64,000 bases of DNA from Petaurus breviceps papuanus (GCA_028583685.1 JAMXIF010000051.1:52278120-52342119), one strand, 5' to 3'; counted from the first letter of the stretch, positions 1 through 12,842 are shown. Notes: a model not told the origin generated them from the letters alone. A program made the numbers and translations.

Positions 1-80
1 TAGGATAGGATAGGATAGGATAGGATAGGATAGGATAGGATGGGATAGGATAGGATAGGATAGGATGGGATAGGATAGGA
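1..80 (+). repeat. (TAGGA)n microsatellite
   Basis: Sixteen pentamer units fill the left edge of the window, two of them changed to TGGGA. The array probably continues outside. Confidence 0.95.
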
Positions 81-90
81 GGGAAAAATA

Positions 91-200
91 GGTGATGACT
101 ATACAGATGACGGAGATGGTTGGTGACTGTGCAGATGGAGAAGGGTAGTTACTATATGGATGAGGGAGAGGGTAACTGTGTGGATGGAGGAGGGTAGATG
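91..200 (+). repeat. Degenerate minisatellite, unit about 26-30 bp
   Basis: About four imperfect copies of a GTNACTRTGYRGATGRNGGAG-like unit follow the pentamer array, each separated by GGG. Confidence 0.5.
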
Positions 201-634
201 AAGTAGAGGAGTGGTAAGAGAGAAGGAAGGCTCAAGAATGACTCTGAGGTTCTGAATTAAGTAGCTGTTAACTATTGAAACAATTCCTTTCCTCAAGGAG
301 TTTGCATTTCATTGGAAGAGAAAATATTTACATATGTAAGTATATGCAAATAAATACAAAGTAATTTGAGGTGGGCAGACCCAAGCAGCTGAAGGGGTCA
401 GGAAAGGTTCCCTGGCATATCGTGAATGACTGAGCATTGAATAATATTTTTTTTACATAAATCTATGATTTTGGCCATATAGAGAGAGCTCCTAGTGAAG
501 AATTCCCTCTGCCCATGTAGTTCTGTACATTCTGTTACTGCACGGATGCCTTTATTCAATATTATTGTCTTTCATTATTTATTATAGCCTCATTCTTGTA
601 TTTGCAAAGTAAATAAAAAAGTAATTTGTTAATC

Positions 635-700
635 GATCAGTAAGTCATTCAACAAGCCTTCCTTAAGTGTTTACTATGTTCCTGGTAAACCTTAAACCCT
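635..700 (-). repeat. L2 LINE 3' end fragment
   Basis: The reverse of the L2 terminus (cctggcacatagtaggtgct type) is visible as AGTGTTTACTATGTTCCTGG. Confidence 0.6.
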
Positions 701-1197
701 GGGGGTGGACTCCAAGAAGGATCCTAGTGAGTGATAGATAAGCAAAGGCTTCATGGAGGAGTAGCTAGTATGCCAGCTAAGCTCTGGAAGGCTCCTTGGC
801 TGTTGAAGACCAGACCCCAGGTTGTGGCCCCTGCAGTTGGAATGAGATGACTGGATTCGCCATCCCATGACTCTGGCATGTCTCCTTTAGGATTTCAGAG
901 GTTATGTTTCATTCTTGTATAAAATCAAAACAGGGTTAGGTTATGATTCTTCTGAGAAAAATAGGTCTCTGACCCCTTGGACTCCTTTGAGAAAGACGCT
1001 GGTGAAGCTCAATCCAGAGATAACTTTCATAGTATGAACCACATGAACCAAACACTTTGTTGACTGCCCAGTCATTGTGTAAATCCCAAATCTCTCAAGG
1101 CCACAAGCTTGAGAATGAAGGAGTCACTCTGGAAGGCACTGCCTGATCCCCTGCACTCCCAGCCCCAAGTATATTTCCTGTCCCCCAATTGCCTTGT

Positions 1198-1312
1198 TAT
1201 GTGACCCTGGGAAAATCATTTCAACTCTCTGTGTCCCAGTTTCCTCATCTGTAAGATGATGGGGGTGGTGTGGGGTGGGGACTTGGTGGTCCCTAAGGTT
1301 CCTTACAACACT
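1198..1312 (+). repeat. MIR-type SINE fragment
   Basis: Contains the MIR core and flank: tgtgaccctgggaaaatc, then cagtttcctcatctgtaag. Confidence 0.7.
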
Positions 1313-1329
1313 AGCATCCTAAATTTATA

Positions 1330-1420
1330 CAAAACTAATGGGCATCTAAGGCAGGATTTGAACTCTGGTCTTCCTGGCTCAAAGCCCAGCACTCTGTCCA
1401 TTGCACCACACTGCCACTCC
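1330..1420 (-). repeat. SINE head fragment, antisense
   Basis: Reads as the reverse of a tRNA-like SINE head: ggcaggatttgaactctgg, then ctctgtccattgcaccacac. Confidence 0.65.
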
Positions 1421-1859
1421 CTTACCTGTGTACATGTTGTTTCCCCCGATAGAATGTAAAATCCTTCAGGGCAGAAGTGATTTCATTTTTGTCTTTGTAT
1501 CCTCAGCTCCCACCACAGTATCCACCACACAGTAGGTACTTAATCAATGTTTGTTGATTGACTGATTGGTTATCTCAGGAAGCTGTTCTATGACCTCATA
1601 TTAAATGATCACTTCTGTGTACTAGAACCCAAGTAATGCAGAAAATGAAATGCACTTTCTCTGACATTCTCCTGAGGAACAGTTCACACAGCAAGAAAAA
1701 CAGACTCATCATTACACAATGACCAAGGTTTCCTAAATTAACAGATAAATACTTGTGCATGAAGTTTTTTTCTATGTTTAATCCAAGACCTATGATTTCC
1801 TTTATAAAAGGAACTCCCGGGGCCAAACCTCCCTCTGCAGATACAGACCAGCAACTCTT

Positions 1860-2002
1860 CTGCAGCTCATAATGTTAGAGCAAACTGAGATGTGAAATGA
1901 TTTGCTAGGGTCATAGAGTATGTTTCAGAGGCAGCATTTGATCCCAGGTCTTTGAACCCATTGATCAGCATTCCGATCATTGCATCACACTTCCTCTCAT
2001 GC
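1860..2002 (-). repeat. MIR-type SINE, antisense
   Basis: A diverged copy with aaatgatttgctagggtca, then gcatttgatcccaggtcttt and cattgcatcacacttcct. Confidence 0.65.
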
Positions 2003-2439
2003 GTCCATCTTTAATAGATGAGTTGAAGGGGGAACAGTATGAGGACTTTCAATATCAAGGAACCTCTGAATACTAGGGATAAGGGGAGATCCAAACTTAC
2101 ACATACAAGGGGCTTAATAAAATCTGGTGAATTAAATTATTATTGAATTGCCCTTTTCCCTGAGTAAGCAAAACTGAGGTCTGTGTGATGACCCAACAAG
2201 TCAGAAAATTATCCATGTCTGAGTTGTCTAACATCTTTAATGTTCTCTGAGAGGCTGAGCCTGGTAATATGTGCACAGGTCAATTGTCAAGCAGGTCAAT
2301 CAAAATGTAGCCTCATCCTCTATCTCTGCTATACATGGGCAAGTATGATGGATACAACCTTAACATCACCCATTATATCATCAATTTCCAAACCTTGTCA
2401 ATTCTACCTCCATGATATTTTTTCTTGTATCTGACCCCT

Positions 2440-3135
2440 TCTCTCAATTCACATGGCCATCACCCTATTTCCAGTCTTCATTAGCTCTCAGTTGGACTGG
2501 TAGATCTTAGTCCTCAGGACTTAGTCAGTCCTGAGGACTAAGGTCTTAATTGATCTTCCTGCCTCTAGAATCTCCCTTTTCCAATCTATACTCCATAAAG
2601 CTGCCAAAACGATATTCTTAAAGCTCCATCTCAAGAAAGGCTCCCTGATGCCTTGAGGGCATCTCATTTTTATAGTTCTATCCCCAGTGCCCAACAAAGT
2701 GCCTGGAACATCACTGGAATTTCATCAATGTGCATAGATTGGTTTTCAATCTAGGATAAAATGCAAACCCTTCTGTTTGGCATCAAAAGCCCTTCACAAT
2801 CTGGTCCTAACTTAGCATTCCAGACTGGCTTCACACCACTCCCCCTCATGTGCTCTATATTACATTCAAAGTGGCTTACTTGCTGTTCTCCTTATGTGAC
2901 ACTCGGCAGGGTGATCTCCCTTGCCTGCTGTGTTCTCCCTCATCACCTCTGCCTCTTGGAAGCCCTGGAGTCCCCCAAAGCTCAGTTGTGGTACCAGCTC
3001 CTACAGGAAACTTTTTCAAATATCCCCCACCCCCACTGCACTCTTCCCACAAAGAAAATATTTGGCATTTGTATATTTTTTATAATTGTATTTCCTTATT
3101 TGTATATGTTATTTGCCACCCCAACGCAATGGAAG
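2440..3135 (+). repeat. L2 LINE 3' region
   Basis: The 3' part of L2 is clear in ggcatcaaaagcccttcaca, gctgccaaaacgatattctt and the Pro-rich stretch ending at 3060. A 128-codon open frame at 2761-3147 lies entirely in it and is not a gene. Confidence 0.75.
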
Positions 3136-3142
3136 TTCCATG

Positions 3143-3500
3143 AATGAATGAGCATTTATTAAGTTCTTTCTTTTTTTTTATTAAGATTTTCTGTCAGGCA
3201 CTCTGCTAAGTACAGGAATATAAATATAAAAAGACATTCCATGCCTTCAAGGAGCTTATATTTTAATAGAAGACAACATATATAAGGGATTGTGGCCAAA
3301 AAGGGAAGGTTTGATCTGGGAAGTCATAAGGCAGTAAGTTGGTATATAGGGCAGTCATTAAATAGATAAACCTTTTCCAGAAATAATGGTGCTGCTAACT
3401 TGATTACTGATCCTGGAGGAGTTGGTGGAAAGTAAGGGGAGTGGAGATGGCACCAGGTTAAGGGGATATAAATGAAGCAAATAGGCAGAGAACAAGATGT
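3143..3500 (-). repeat. L2 LINE 3' end, antisense
   Basis: Shows gagcatttattaagttc, then ggcactctgctaagtaca and ccttcaaggagcttata, which is the reverse of an L2 end. Confidence 0.65.
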
Positions 3501-3544
3501 CCTGGGAAGAGGAGAGGGATGGTTGGATGGGGTATGCAGGTAAA

Positions 3545-3625
3545 TTGTTTGTTGTTTATTTTTATCTTTGTGACCCCATCACCAAACACAGGGTCTGGTG
3601 CTCAATAAATGATTGTAAATGGAAT
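3545..3625 (+). repeat. L2 LINE terminal fragment
   Basis: Ends with ggtctggtgctcaataaatg, the usual L2 terminus. Confidence 0.6.
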
Positions 3626-4899
3626 AAGGGCACAAAGGGAGGTAGACAGTGACCCCAACACCTTCCCAGGTATCACAGCCACACCCATCTTCTTGGCCTC
3701 AACCAGTCACTCAGTACCCCTCTCACTACATATTCTGATCAACATAGAAATGAGCTAGTCTGATCAAAGACATACACATGACCTAACACCCTAAATAGTA
3801 TTGCAGAAATAACAGTATGATTAATGTCCATTCCATGGAACTGGTTCCCACAACCCCAGCACTCCATTCACAGGAGAATATCCCACGTGGTGATCCCCCA
3901 ATTTTTACCCCCTGGGTAAAAATATTTGTACCCAGGGCAAATTACACCCAAGGTAAACTGAAAAAAGGGGTAGAATTGTGTCCTTAGTTGAGGGGGAGAC
4001 ACTCATTCAACAAAGGGGAGAGAAAGACCCTAGAAGCCACTTTGTGTTAATGTTAAGGAGGTGAGTAGAGCAGACACAAATTCTAAAGGAGTACTTGCTT
4101 GCTATTCTAGTTATCCTTGTTAAGTGCTAAGATATGTTTTTACCTCCCCTCCCCTCAATTTGCTGCCCTGAAATCAAGCCTTAGTTCTTCTTCTCTAGTT
4201 AATTGTCTGCCATTTACTCTACTTCACTGACAACATTGTCTTCGTACACAATTGTGCTTGCCCCAGGAGTCATTGTGCTAGCGAATACTTGGGTACCAGA
4301 ATTGCTAGACAAATTTCTGACAATAAATACAAGAATTTGTGAAAATAAAAATAAAGAGATAATATCTGTCGAGCATTTTGTGAACCTTAAAGCCCTATGT
4401 ACGTGCTTGCAATTCTTGTTAATTAATAGTATTCAGGACCTACCAGAGGCATGTTACAAATTTCTTTCTTGGTGTGATCCAATCAGCCAGCTGTAGGAGA
4501 GCATTCCCCAACGCTAGACAAGTTTGCCTTTCCTCTCTGTGTCTGCACTGTGATGCTGAGTCAGCAGTGTGTGACAACCTTTCTACCTTCCATTACTAGC
4601 TGAAAACTTCCACAAAAACTGCCCCAGGTCTGAGACAAGACCATGAGAACAGCTTGCGTATCAGAGCTCCAAAGGACATTTTTAGCCCAGAATTTGGGCT
4701 AAGTTTCTGTTATTAAAGATTAACAGGTAGGGTTCCAATAATGCCTTTTTTAAAGGAGTCATAAAAAAGAGATTTCCAGCTGAAAGCCGACCTGGTTATT
4801 TCAAAGTAAGCTTTTCCTCCTGAGTTCCCAGAAGCCTTTGGATGTGCCTTCTAGCATAATAGGAAGAGAGGACTTCGGCATATTCAGGGTGTTTTTCAT

Positions 4900-5100
4900 T
4901 GACAGGCTTCCTGGCACAATGTTGAGGAACCTGGCTATGAAGGAAGAAGGTCCTACTTTCTATCCCGACTCTGCTGTTACCCTAGTATGGCTACTTACTG
5001 GGGGTGACTTAGGGCAGGCCACTTAACCTTTGTATCCTCATCTGTAAAATGAGAGGACTGAACCAGAATGGAACCAAACCTCTGATGTTCCCTCCCCCCT
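4900..5100 (+). repeat. MIR-type SINE
   Basis: Has the ggcttcctggcacaatgttg head region and cctcatctgtaaaatgagag tail. Confidence 0.6.
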
Positions 5101-5474
5101 CTGAGTCTATTATCAGACTAGATACTTGCATTTCCTCCTTCTCAGTCACGGTGATTTTTACCAATTTAGAAGCCCTTGGCTTTCCTAGGAGGTTTTTATG
5201 CTAATGTATAAATTGGGAACTTTAAGCTTCCTCAATCTCTAAATCCACATGATAGCCTCAGCCTGGAATCCCAGAATGTGGGGGATTTCGATTAATTCAA
5301 TCACTTCCTTTTCTGTAGGCCAGTGTGTGAAAGATCAATGATTGCTAATTATAACATTTAAGAATTCCATGGATGCCAGTTATATGTGTTTGTAATTTAC
5401 ACTGAAAATGTGTTTACCAAACTATTTCCATATATGGGAAGATATAAACAAGGGTGGCATAGAGTATACAGGTA

Positions 5475-5580
5475 CCATTAGATTTTGAGTTTCTTGAGCA
5501 CCAATCATCTTTGGACTTTCTTTGCATCACTATCACTTAATGCAATGCCTTAATAAGTACTTAATAAATGTTTATCACTG
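5475..5580 (+). repeat. L2 LINE 3' end
   Basis: Terminates in taataagtacttaataaatg at 5551-5570. Confidence 0.6.
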
Positions 5581-5627
5581 TATTTTGGCTGAGTGATGAG
5601 TGGGTTGTGATATGTGTGGTGGGAAGG

Positions 5628-5860
5628 AATAAGCAGTTAGGTGGTATAGTGGATGAAGCATAGACCTAGAGTCAGGAAGACTCTGGCCAAGTCACTTAAT
5701 CACAGTTTGCCTCAGTTTCCTCATCCATTAAATGGATAATAGTAGTGCCTACCTCCCAGTGCTGTTGTGAGGATCAAATGAAATAATATGTATAATGCCT
5801 GTGCCTGTTACAGAATAGGCACTGTACAAATATTAACTGTTAATATTATCTACATTGATG
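5628..5860 (+). repeat. THER1/MIR-type SINE, nearly full length
   Basis: A tRNA-like head (gcagttaggtggtatagtgg), the core with cctcagtttcctcatccatt and the L2-like tail with tgctgttgtgaggatcaaat are all present. Confidence 0.75.
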
Positions 5861-5894
5861 AGATCACAGATTCCCTTGAAAAGGTGAGTATTTC

Positions 5895-5960
5895 TGTCTA
5901 TATAGACAGTCCCTAGTAAATAGTTGTTGCTTAATAAATGCTTGTTGCATGAATGAATGC
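5895..5960 (+). repeat. L2 LINE terminal fragment
   Basis: Contains ttgcttaataaatgcttgtt followed by gaatgaatg. Confidence 0.55.
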
Positions 5961-6039
5961 CTTTCAGTTCAATAAGCACCTATGACTATGACATAATTAT
6001 CACAAATATTAATATAATTAGAGTCATATTGATAGGTTA

Positions 6040-6960
6040 GTAATAGAAATATTTATTGAATAGAACTGAAATTCTTTCTTTTTTTTGGAGGGCAATTGGG
6101 GTTAAGTAATTTGCCCAAGGTTGCATGGCTAGTTTTTTTGTGTGGGTGTTAAGTGTCTGAGGCGAGAACCGAACTTGGGTCCTCCTGACTCCGGGGCTGG
6201 TGCTTTACTCACTGCCTAGCCACCCCTACAACTGAAATTCTTAAGCATTTTCTCTGTGTCAGGCACCATGTTAGCACTGGGCATACAAAGATAAAAACAA
6301 AATAATACCTAACCTCAAGGAACTTACATGCTATTGGGGAGGTTAAACAGAGACATGTGTAAATTCATGGTCATTTGAGAAGGAAGAGGGACTCTGGGTA
6401 TATCTGGGTGCATGAGGAAATTCTTCCTGAAGGCTCTGATGGGACCCCTGCAGGAAGACAAAGTTTCAAAGAAATTGATAAAGGCACACATGCAGACATG
6501 AGGGGTGGAGATCGAAGATGCAGGGAATGTCTATTAGCCTAGCTTGGCTAGAATATTGATCGCTAGAGAAGTTATCTGAAATCAGATTAGAACACCAGGT
6601 TAGAATGATGTTAAACCCCAAACTTAGGAGTTTATACTTCCTTCTGAAGTGCAATGGGGAGCCACTGAAGGATTTGGAATGGGCCAATGACATGGTCAGA
6701 CCTGTTCTTAACATGCTTCTTTTGTAAACTGTGTAGAGAGAGGAGGAATTGGAGAGAACAGGAAACGGGAAGCACAATGAGGAGATCTTTACTAAAGCCT
6801 AGGAGAGAGGGGATGAGGGCTGAACTAGAGTACCAGAAGTAGGCACAGAAGAGGGAACAGGCATAAGCAATGTCCTAAAGGTAGAATTGACAAGAGTTGA
6901 CAACTGATTGTGTATGGTTGAGTTGGGTGGGGAGAGAGGAAGATGAAAGAGTAGATAACC
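6040..6960 (-). repeat. L2 LINE, antisense, with nested SINE
   Basis: The 3' end lies at the left (atttattgaatag, then gtgtcaggcaccatgttagc). 5'-ward sequence follows to the right, including gggagccactgaaggatttg and catggtcagacctgttctta. A younger SINE interrupts it at 6077-6229. Confidence 0.75.
6077..6229 (-). mobile_element. Marsupial tRNA-derived SINE with poly(A) tail, antisense
   Basis: Reads on the minus strand from ggggtggctaggcagtgagt to the tail now seen as T8. A 13-bp direct repeat, aactgaaattctt, flanks it at 6064-6076 and 6230-6242, proving insertion into the older L2. Confidence 0.85.
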
Positions 6961-7129
6961 CATAGTCATGGGTATTGCTGACTAGGAATGATGGTACCTT
7001 CAACAGAAATGGGAAAGTGATTAGAATTCTAAATATTCCTTTTATTTCCCTTTTTCCCACTTGGCTTGACCTTATTTCTGTCATAGCCAGAGTACTTCTC
7101 AAAAAAGCATAAACAGTATTTCCCACTTG

Positions 7130-7205
7130 TATTTAATTACACTTAGGAGTTGGAAAGGACCTCAGCAGCCATCTAGTCCAGCCCTTAAACAAATAGAATC
7201 TCTAC
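7130..7205 (-). repeat. MIR3/THER2-type SINE 3' fragment
   Basis: The reverse of the SINE end: ggaaaggacctcagcagcca then tctagtccagcccttaaac. Confidence 0.55.
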
Positions 7206-9229
7206 CATAGCGCACTAGACAAGTGGTTATCTGAAAAGAATTTTCAAGTTCTCCTCTACTTAACTGTTATAAATCCTCATTCTACTCTCATCCTCACATA
7301 CTTTTGAGAGGAAAATCTCACTCACTCTTTCATGGTAAGTCCATTTATCCATTTCTTTCTTTCCTGTGGTCTTAGTCACAGGGCTGAAACTCCTACTAAA
7401 AACATGTTGTGCTATGCTACCAACCACCATCATTCCTCATTAATCTCTTCCAGCACGGAATCCCTGGTAGGGTAGAGACATGACTATATCTAGCCAACCT
7501 CTACTAGCTGCAGTTTCAACTCTTCCTGTTCTAACATGAATGAAGATGAAGACTAATTGGCCAGTATCCCCCTTGATCAATATCCTTGAAATGTTTTAGG
7601 AAGAGTGATAAGTGAACCAGTAGTTTCAGGGAGAGTGATAATCAACCCTTGTCTGACCATGCCAATGACCCTTCCTTAGGGATCCATTAATCATTTTGAT
7701 TTTTTCATCTCTGAATCTTCCTCAATGTCCCGACAAGATGTAGAGCTATGAACATATTAGTTCAATAAGAGTGCAATCAATGGTCAGCATATTGAAAAGA
7801 TGATCTTTCAATTCTTCCGTGTTACAATTCTGTTAATATCTCCATCATCAGATTGATATTTTAAAATAGTATCTCCATGACCCTCCATGAATAATTCCTT
7901 TTCAGTTTGTGGAATATTCTGACTCAAAGACTTTTTGGTTCTATTAATGTATTGTCAAGTGTAGATAGAGGAAGAAGAGACTGAACTCAAAAAATGAAGG
8001 AATACATTCCACACATGAGGGATAGCTTATGCACCTGTGCAAGGGCCCAGAGTTGGGAGGAGTGATCTTGGAATGATGGGCAGGCAAATTCTATCCAGGC
8101 TAAAGATCAAAGACTTTTTGGTTTGAATACCCCAGCCAGAGGTTACTCTCCACTGCTATTTCCCATGAAAATCCATTGTCACTTTCATGCCCTGATGTAA
8201 CATAAGACTAAAAATTCCGAGAGTATGTGTGTTTTAATTAATTTTTATCGATTTTATTCCAATGAGGAGGGAGACTTTTGAAAGGTCAGATTCAGGGTAG
8301 GAACAAAATTGGAGTCATGTGAAAGAAGGAAGGAAGCCCCTTCAGGTCATCTGATCTTGCTGCACATATCCTTCTTCCCCAAGCCATCCCATTCCATTCT
8401 CCTGCAGTGCACAAAAAACCATATGTTGCCATCAACCCACTGAGACATGACTTGCTCTAATGTGCAGGAGGCTGACATCTTTAATGAAGCTGCAGTTTCT
8501 GGGCCATTTAAATCCCCCAACTTCCCCCCCCCACCTTCCTCTGAATGAAGCAAGAGAGACTTTGAAAAAGAATCCGTTTCCCAAGTGCTTGGAGGGCACA
8601 GATACTTGGTGAAAAACAAAGCCCACACCACCCACCAAAGGAACCGTGGCTCTCTGCCACAGCAAGAGCAAAATTTAGGGGGTTCCAGCTTTTGTTGGGC
8701 CTAAATTTAGTTTGCTTTCCATCGGGTTTGGGTTTTTCAAATATTTTACTCCTATCCCTCTCACATCCCCCACACCCCATGTGGCTAACTAGGACTCCCT
8801 TCGCAAAACCAAGAACCAACATCCAAGATTTTTTTTTCTCTTTTTTTTAATTGAAAAAAAAAACAGTCGTGATCATGAAGAAATGCTCTGTGGGCAGTGG
8901 CAATGGGGGTAGCGGTGGTTGCTTTTGGTGCTGTTGCTGTTATTGGCTTTTCAATAGTGGTAAAAGATTACATCGATCAATCCATATACTCTTACTTGGT
9001 TTCCCTCATCTGCCAGTTTTAAGTCTATGGTCATATGATTCTGTAAGACTGTGGGCACCAGTTCCATCTGGGGTCAGGCAAGAAATTCCATAACCATGGA
9101 CCCAATAAAGCCAGTAGTTACTTGGAACTATGTCCACAAATTTGGTTAGTTAACTGTTTGTACCTTTTTACCCAATGATATACTCAAATAATTTTATTTA
9201 AAAAAAGAAAATCCCCATTTATACAAAAA

Positions 9230-9720
9230 TATTAAAAACAATTCTTTTGGGGTGGCCAAGAACTGGTGATATGGTGACTATCATTTAGGGAAAAGTGAAC
9301 ATTTGTTTAGATGATGGTTTATGAAATGACTAAGGGGATGATTTCAGAGAAACCTGGATATGAACTAATATGCTGTGAAGTGAGCAAACCCAGGAGAACA
9401 AATTATATAATAACAACTTTGTTATAAATACAAACAACTTTGAAAGATTCTGATCAAGCAAAGATCCACCATGATTCCCGAGTACTCATCATGAAGAATA
9501 TGCCAATCTCCTGACAGAGAGACAATGAACTAAATATGGAGAAATCGATATGATATATAAAATATGTATTCTTGGCAATGGTTGACTAAGGGAAGATATC
9601 TTCTTTACTATGTTAGAAGGTTTTGTTTTCCTTTTTTTCCAGAAGAGAGAAGGTGGTAGAGGAGAGAGAAATAAATGCTTAATAACTAGAAAAAAAAATA
9701 AAGTTAAAAAGATAAAAGCA
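9230..9720 (+). repeat. L1 LINE 3' end, degraded
   Basis: Follows the marsupial L1 3' end: attcttttggggtggccaag, then gatttcagagaaacctgga, gaagtgagcaaacccaggag and a terminal A-rich stretch. It is highly diverged and no reverse-transcriptase frame is left. Confidence 0.7.
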
Positions 9721-9727
9721 GTTTAGT

Positions 9728-9945
9728 CCATGTAGGGATTGGACACATGGTTTAATGGAAAGAACACTAGACCAAGTGTTGGGAGATCTGACCTAACCTT
9801 GGTGCTGCCATTAACTTGATCCCAGGGTTCTCATTTTTCCTCTTTAGAACTCACTACTTTCATATGTAAAAAAAATGTAAAGTCTTAGAATGGAAGGTCT
9901 CCAAAACTCCTTCCAGATCTATTGATGAATGACTTTCTATAAATC
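9728..9945 (+). repeat. MIR-type SINE
   Basis: Head ggtttaatggaaagaacact and tail actccttccagatctattga are recognisable around an eroded core. Confidence 0.6.
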
Positions 9946-10271
9946 CTTGTCCTCTTCAGCATTGAGCTCTAACCACTGACCACTGAGTGGCCAGAGAAAC
10001 CAACACATGCCCCTCAGCCCTGGTCCTAAAAGCTGTAATAGAATAGCCTCTCAGTCCCATTCTGAGAATTACAGATAAAAGCATACTTTCCTTTTGCTGA
10101 GTGATATAATAAGTGTGACTTGATACTGCCTCTTACAAGAACCATAAGCCCTGTAATCTTAGCAGGCATAGAAATAAAAAAGCATGTTCTGAGTTTTGCC
10201 CTTCATGATGGCTGCAAAAGGCTTCCATGCCTCCTAATTTAAATTGCTATCACCTTAAATTGCTTCCATCT

Positions 10272-10295
10272 GGATAACCCATCCTTGGGTTATCC
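10272..10295. repeat. Perfect inverted repeat, 9-bp arms
   Basis: ggataaccc and gggttatcc are separated by 6 bp. It is short and may be chance. Confidence 0.4.
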
Positions 10296-10304
10296 AAGGG
10301 AGGA

Positions 10305-10482
10305 TGCCCAAGGGGACAGTCTAGCTGCTGGAAAAAACAGTGACTCAGAAATAAGAGGACCTAGATTCAAATCTTGCTTGGTTATCTCATTTCTCTGGAC
10401 CTCAGTTTCCTCACGTGTAAGAGAGAGTTGGACCAGATGGGCTCTGATGTCCCTTTCAACTCATAATGTCATTAATCCCTTA
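10305..10482 (+). repeat. MIR-type SINE
   Basis: Shows acctagattcaaatcttgct, ctcagtttcctcacgtgtaa and gatgtccctttcaactcata. Confidence 0.7.
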
Positions 10483-10904
10483 CAACCACTCTTTCTCTAA
10501 TCATTTTTTTCTCTTAAAAAAAATTCCATGGACTACATCCTTAAGTATAAGCCATTGTCCTTAGGAAACAGAGTCTGATAATAAAGATTCAGGTCCCATT
10601 TGAATTTTTCATCTGGATGCCATTTAATGATAGAAGAGAGTTTCCCAGACACATCTCAGATCTTTTTTATTTTCAGTTTTTGAGTACTTTATTCACTGCC
10701 CTTTTTGTAAATCTATTCACTTCCTTTTGGTTGTTCTGAATGGTTTGCTGTCACATATAGGCTAAGTAGGCACTCACCTCTGCGGGGTACCATTTGGGGG
10801 CAATAGGGTGGCAATGATTTCCCACATGTCAAGCCAGCCTGTCCAAGGACCTCAAGTTACACATCACAGATTCATTTCTAGAAGCAAAGACTTCAGACTC
10901 AGAA

Positions 10905-10985
10905 GCCACATTGCACAGTGGAAAAGAGCTTGGTTTGGAAGTCAGAGGACTGAATTCTAAATCTTGTCTTCATCACCATACAATC
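10905..10985 (+). repeat. MIR-type SINE head
   Basis: Only the 5' half remains: attgcacagtggaaaagagc, then gaagtcagaggactgaattc. Confidence 0.6.
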
Positions 10986-11691
10986 ATACAGATTGTATAA
11001 AAAATCATAAAATTTATCTCCAAATAATTTTTAACTTTTCCACCATAATCAAATTTACTCTCAGCAGATTGAGCTTTCCTGTTACTGAGTATCTTCCAAA
11101 GAAAGTATTCTGGGCTCTCCAAACAATACCCAAAGAGTCCCATAGGGTAAGGTTGGAGTAGCACAATAGGTATTGTGCCAGATTTGGTTATGGGTAAAAT
11201 ATTTATGGGATCTGGGGTAAGTTGAATAACTTCTGTTAACTTAAGGCAACTCCCTAGGATTCACCTGCTCACTGATGAATCATGACATCATTGGAATAAG
11301 TGTATGACCTTCCTAGGGGATGACATTGAATGGACTCATATATTAGTTCACAGATCAGTCTCCATGTTTTCTCATGGAATGGAATGGAAAACAAATGGAA
11401 AGGCATTTGTTAAGTACTAATATAGACATGTTTTAGTAGAGGAAGGCATGGGGAACTAGATACTAACCAGATGGGAAAGTACCAAAGAAGAATGTCCTAT
11501 TTCCCAGTTTTGCCTAGAATTGCCGATACTATTACAATTATTACAACACTATTAAATTATTTGTGGTAATTAATCACTATTTCACCAATCAATGCTTGCC
11601 AGAAACAGACTCAAGCTTCAGTCAAGCTAGTCAGTGAAACACCTTTTATTCCAGAGGCTTCCTTATCTTATGCACAGAATTTCTTTTGGAG

Positions 11692-11938
11692 AGAGGCAGT
11701 GTAGTTATAGTGGATAGAGAACTGGGCATGGATTAAGGATAATCCTGGATTCAGATCCTCTAGTATCCATTGTACTATACTAGGGAAGTTATTTAACCAC
11801 CCCAAGTCTCAGTCTTCTCATCTGCAAAATAGGAATGATAACTCCTTCATGGAGGAATGATAACTGCCCCTCAGAGTTGTGATGAGGTTCAAGTGAAATA
11901 ACGTAAGACAAGTGTAATGCAAACATTAAGGCAGTCTA
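11692..11938 (+). repeat. THER1/MIR-type SINE
   Basis: Begins ggcagtgtagttatagtgg and ends with the core-to-tail piece gagttgtgatgaggttcaag. An internal 13-bp word, ggaatgataactS, is duplicated near 11832 and 11852. Confidence 0.65.
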
Positions 11939-12279
11939 TGTGTCGATGACTAGTACAACTGTGAATCACTCCAATAGAAGGCATGGCATTCTCTCCCCAA
12001 TCCTCTATGATTGTCTCATCGAGGCCACTCATTTTCTAGTCTTACTTACTGGGAGGAAAAGGACCTTGGAAGCAAAAGCCTGGAGAGCCACTTTCTGGTT
12101 TTCCCTCCACTGGTTTCTCCTTTAGCAGAGTGGTTTCTATTTTAAATAAAATCTATTTTCTAGGGCAATCATTCCCCTTATTTTTTCCCCTCCCAAGGCC
12201 TTCTAACACTGGATCCCCACATCTTCATCCCCTCCCCTCCCCTGCCTGCAACTGTGATTTAAAACTACAGTGCTGGGGA

Positions 12280-12455
12280 GGGGCGGGTGAGAGTGGGGAA
12301 GAGAGCTAAATTTGAAATGAGAAACCCTAGAGTCAAATCCTGGCTGTTGTCTTTAGCCTGTGGGACCCTCTGTCTCTCTGCATCTCCCTCTTTTCTCATC
12401 TGTACTATGATGGAAGTTGGACTGATTCTCTCTACAATCCCTTACAGCCCTCAAC
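12280..12455 (+). repeat. MIR-type SINE
   Basis: Shows ctagagtcaaatcctggctg and cttttctcatctgtactatg. Confidence 0.55.
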
Positions 12456-12514
12456 TTATGAGGGCAGGTACTTTAAGAAATGCACCACCTCTTTGTGGAG
12501 GAGAGAAAAATGAG

Positions 12515-12712
12515 ATGTGGAAGAGGAAGCATGAGACAGATGAAAGAGCACCACATTTGGAACCTTGGATTGAATCCCAGCTCTGCCACCCTGTGTGACC
12601 TTGGATGAATCACTTCACTCTCCAGTCCTCAGTCTCCTTATCACTAAAATGGGTGGTTAGACTAGAATGTTCTCCAAAGTTCTTTCCAGGTCTAGATTAT
12701 ATAATCAGATAT
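12515..12712 (+). repeat. MIR-type SINE
   Basis: Head gatgaaagagcaccacattt, tRNA B-box-like ggattgaatcccagctctg, and tail agttctttccaggtctagat. Confidence 0.7.
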
Positions 12713-12719
12713 GTTAGCC

Positions 12720-12842
12720 TATCTCTCTTAAATGTTCCTCATTGGTAAATAAGATGTAAGCTCTTTGAGGACTGAGGTTTCCTTTTAATTCATCTAGCAC
12801 AACTTGCTTGTAAGAGACTGACAGATGTTTGTTGAATAAAAG
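12720..12842 (+). repeat. L2 LINE 3' end next to the CADPS exon
   Basis: gatgtaagctctttgaggac through the gatgtttgttgaataaaag terminus. It stops 43-45 bp before the exon at 12886, so it supplies the sequence just upstream of the branch-point zone. Confidence 0.7.

Larger units (their letters stand above)
1137..1565 (+). repeat. L2 LINE 3' end, split by SINE pieces
   Basis: L2 sequence at 1137-1197 resumes at 1422-1565 with AGAATGTAAAATCCTTCAGG and the ACAGTAGGTACTTAATCAATG terminus; 1198-1420 is SINE material. Confidence 0.65.

Noticed and set aside
2761-3147. 128-codon open frame
   Set aside because: It lies in the 3' region of an L2 LINE and resembles no protein.
8347-8822. Three overlapping minus-strand frames of 79-104 codons
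   Set aside because: No domain, signal peptide or splice context; probably chance in a GC-richer strip.
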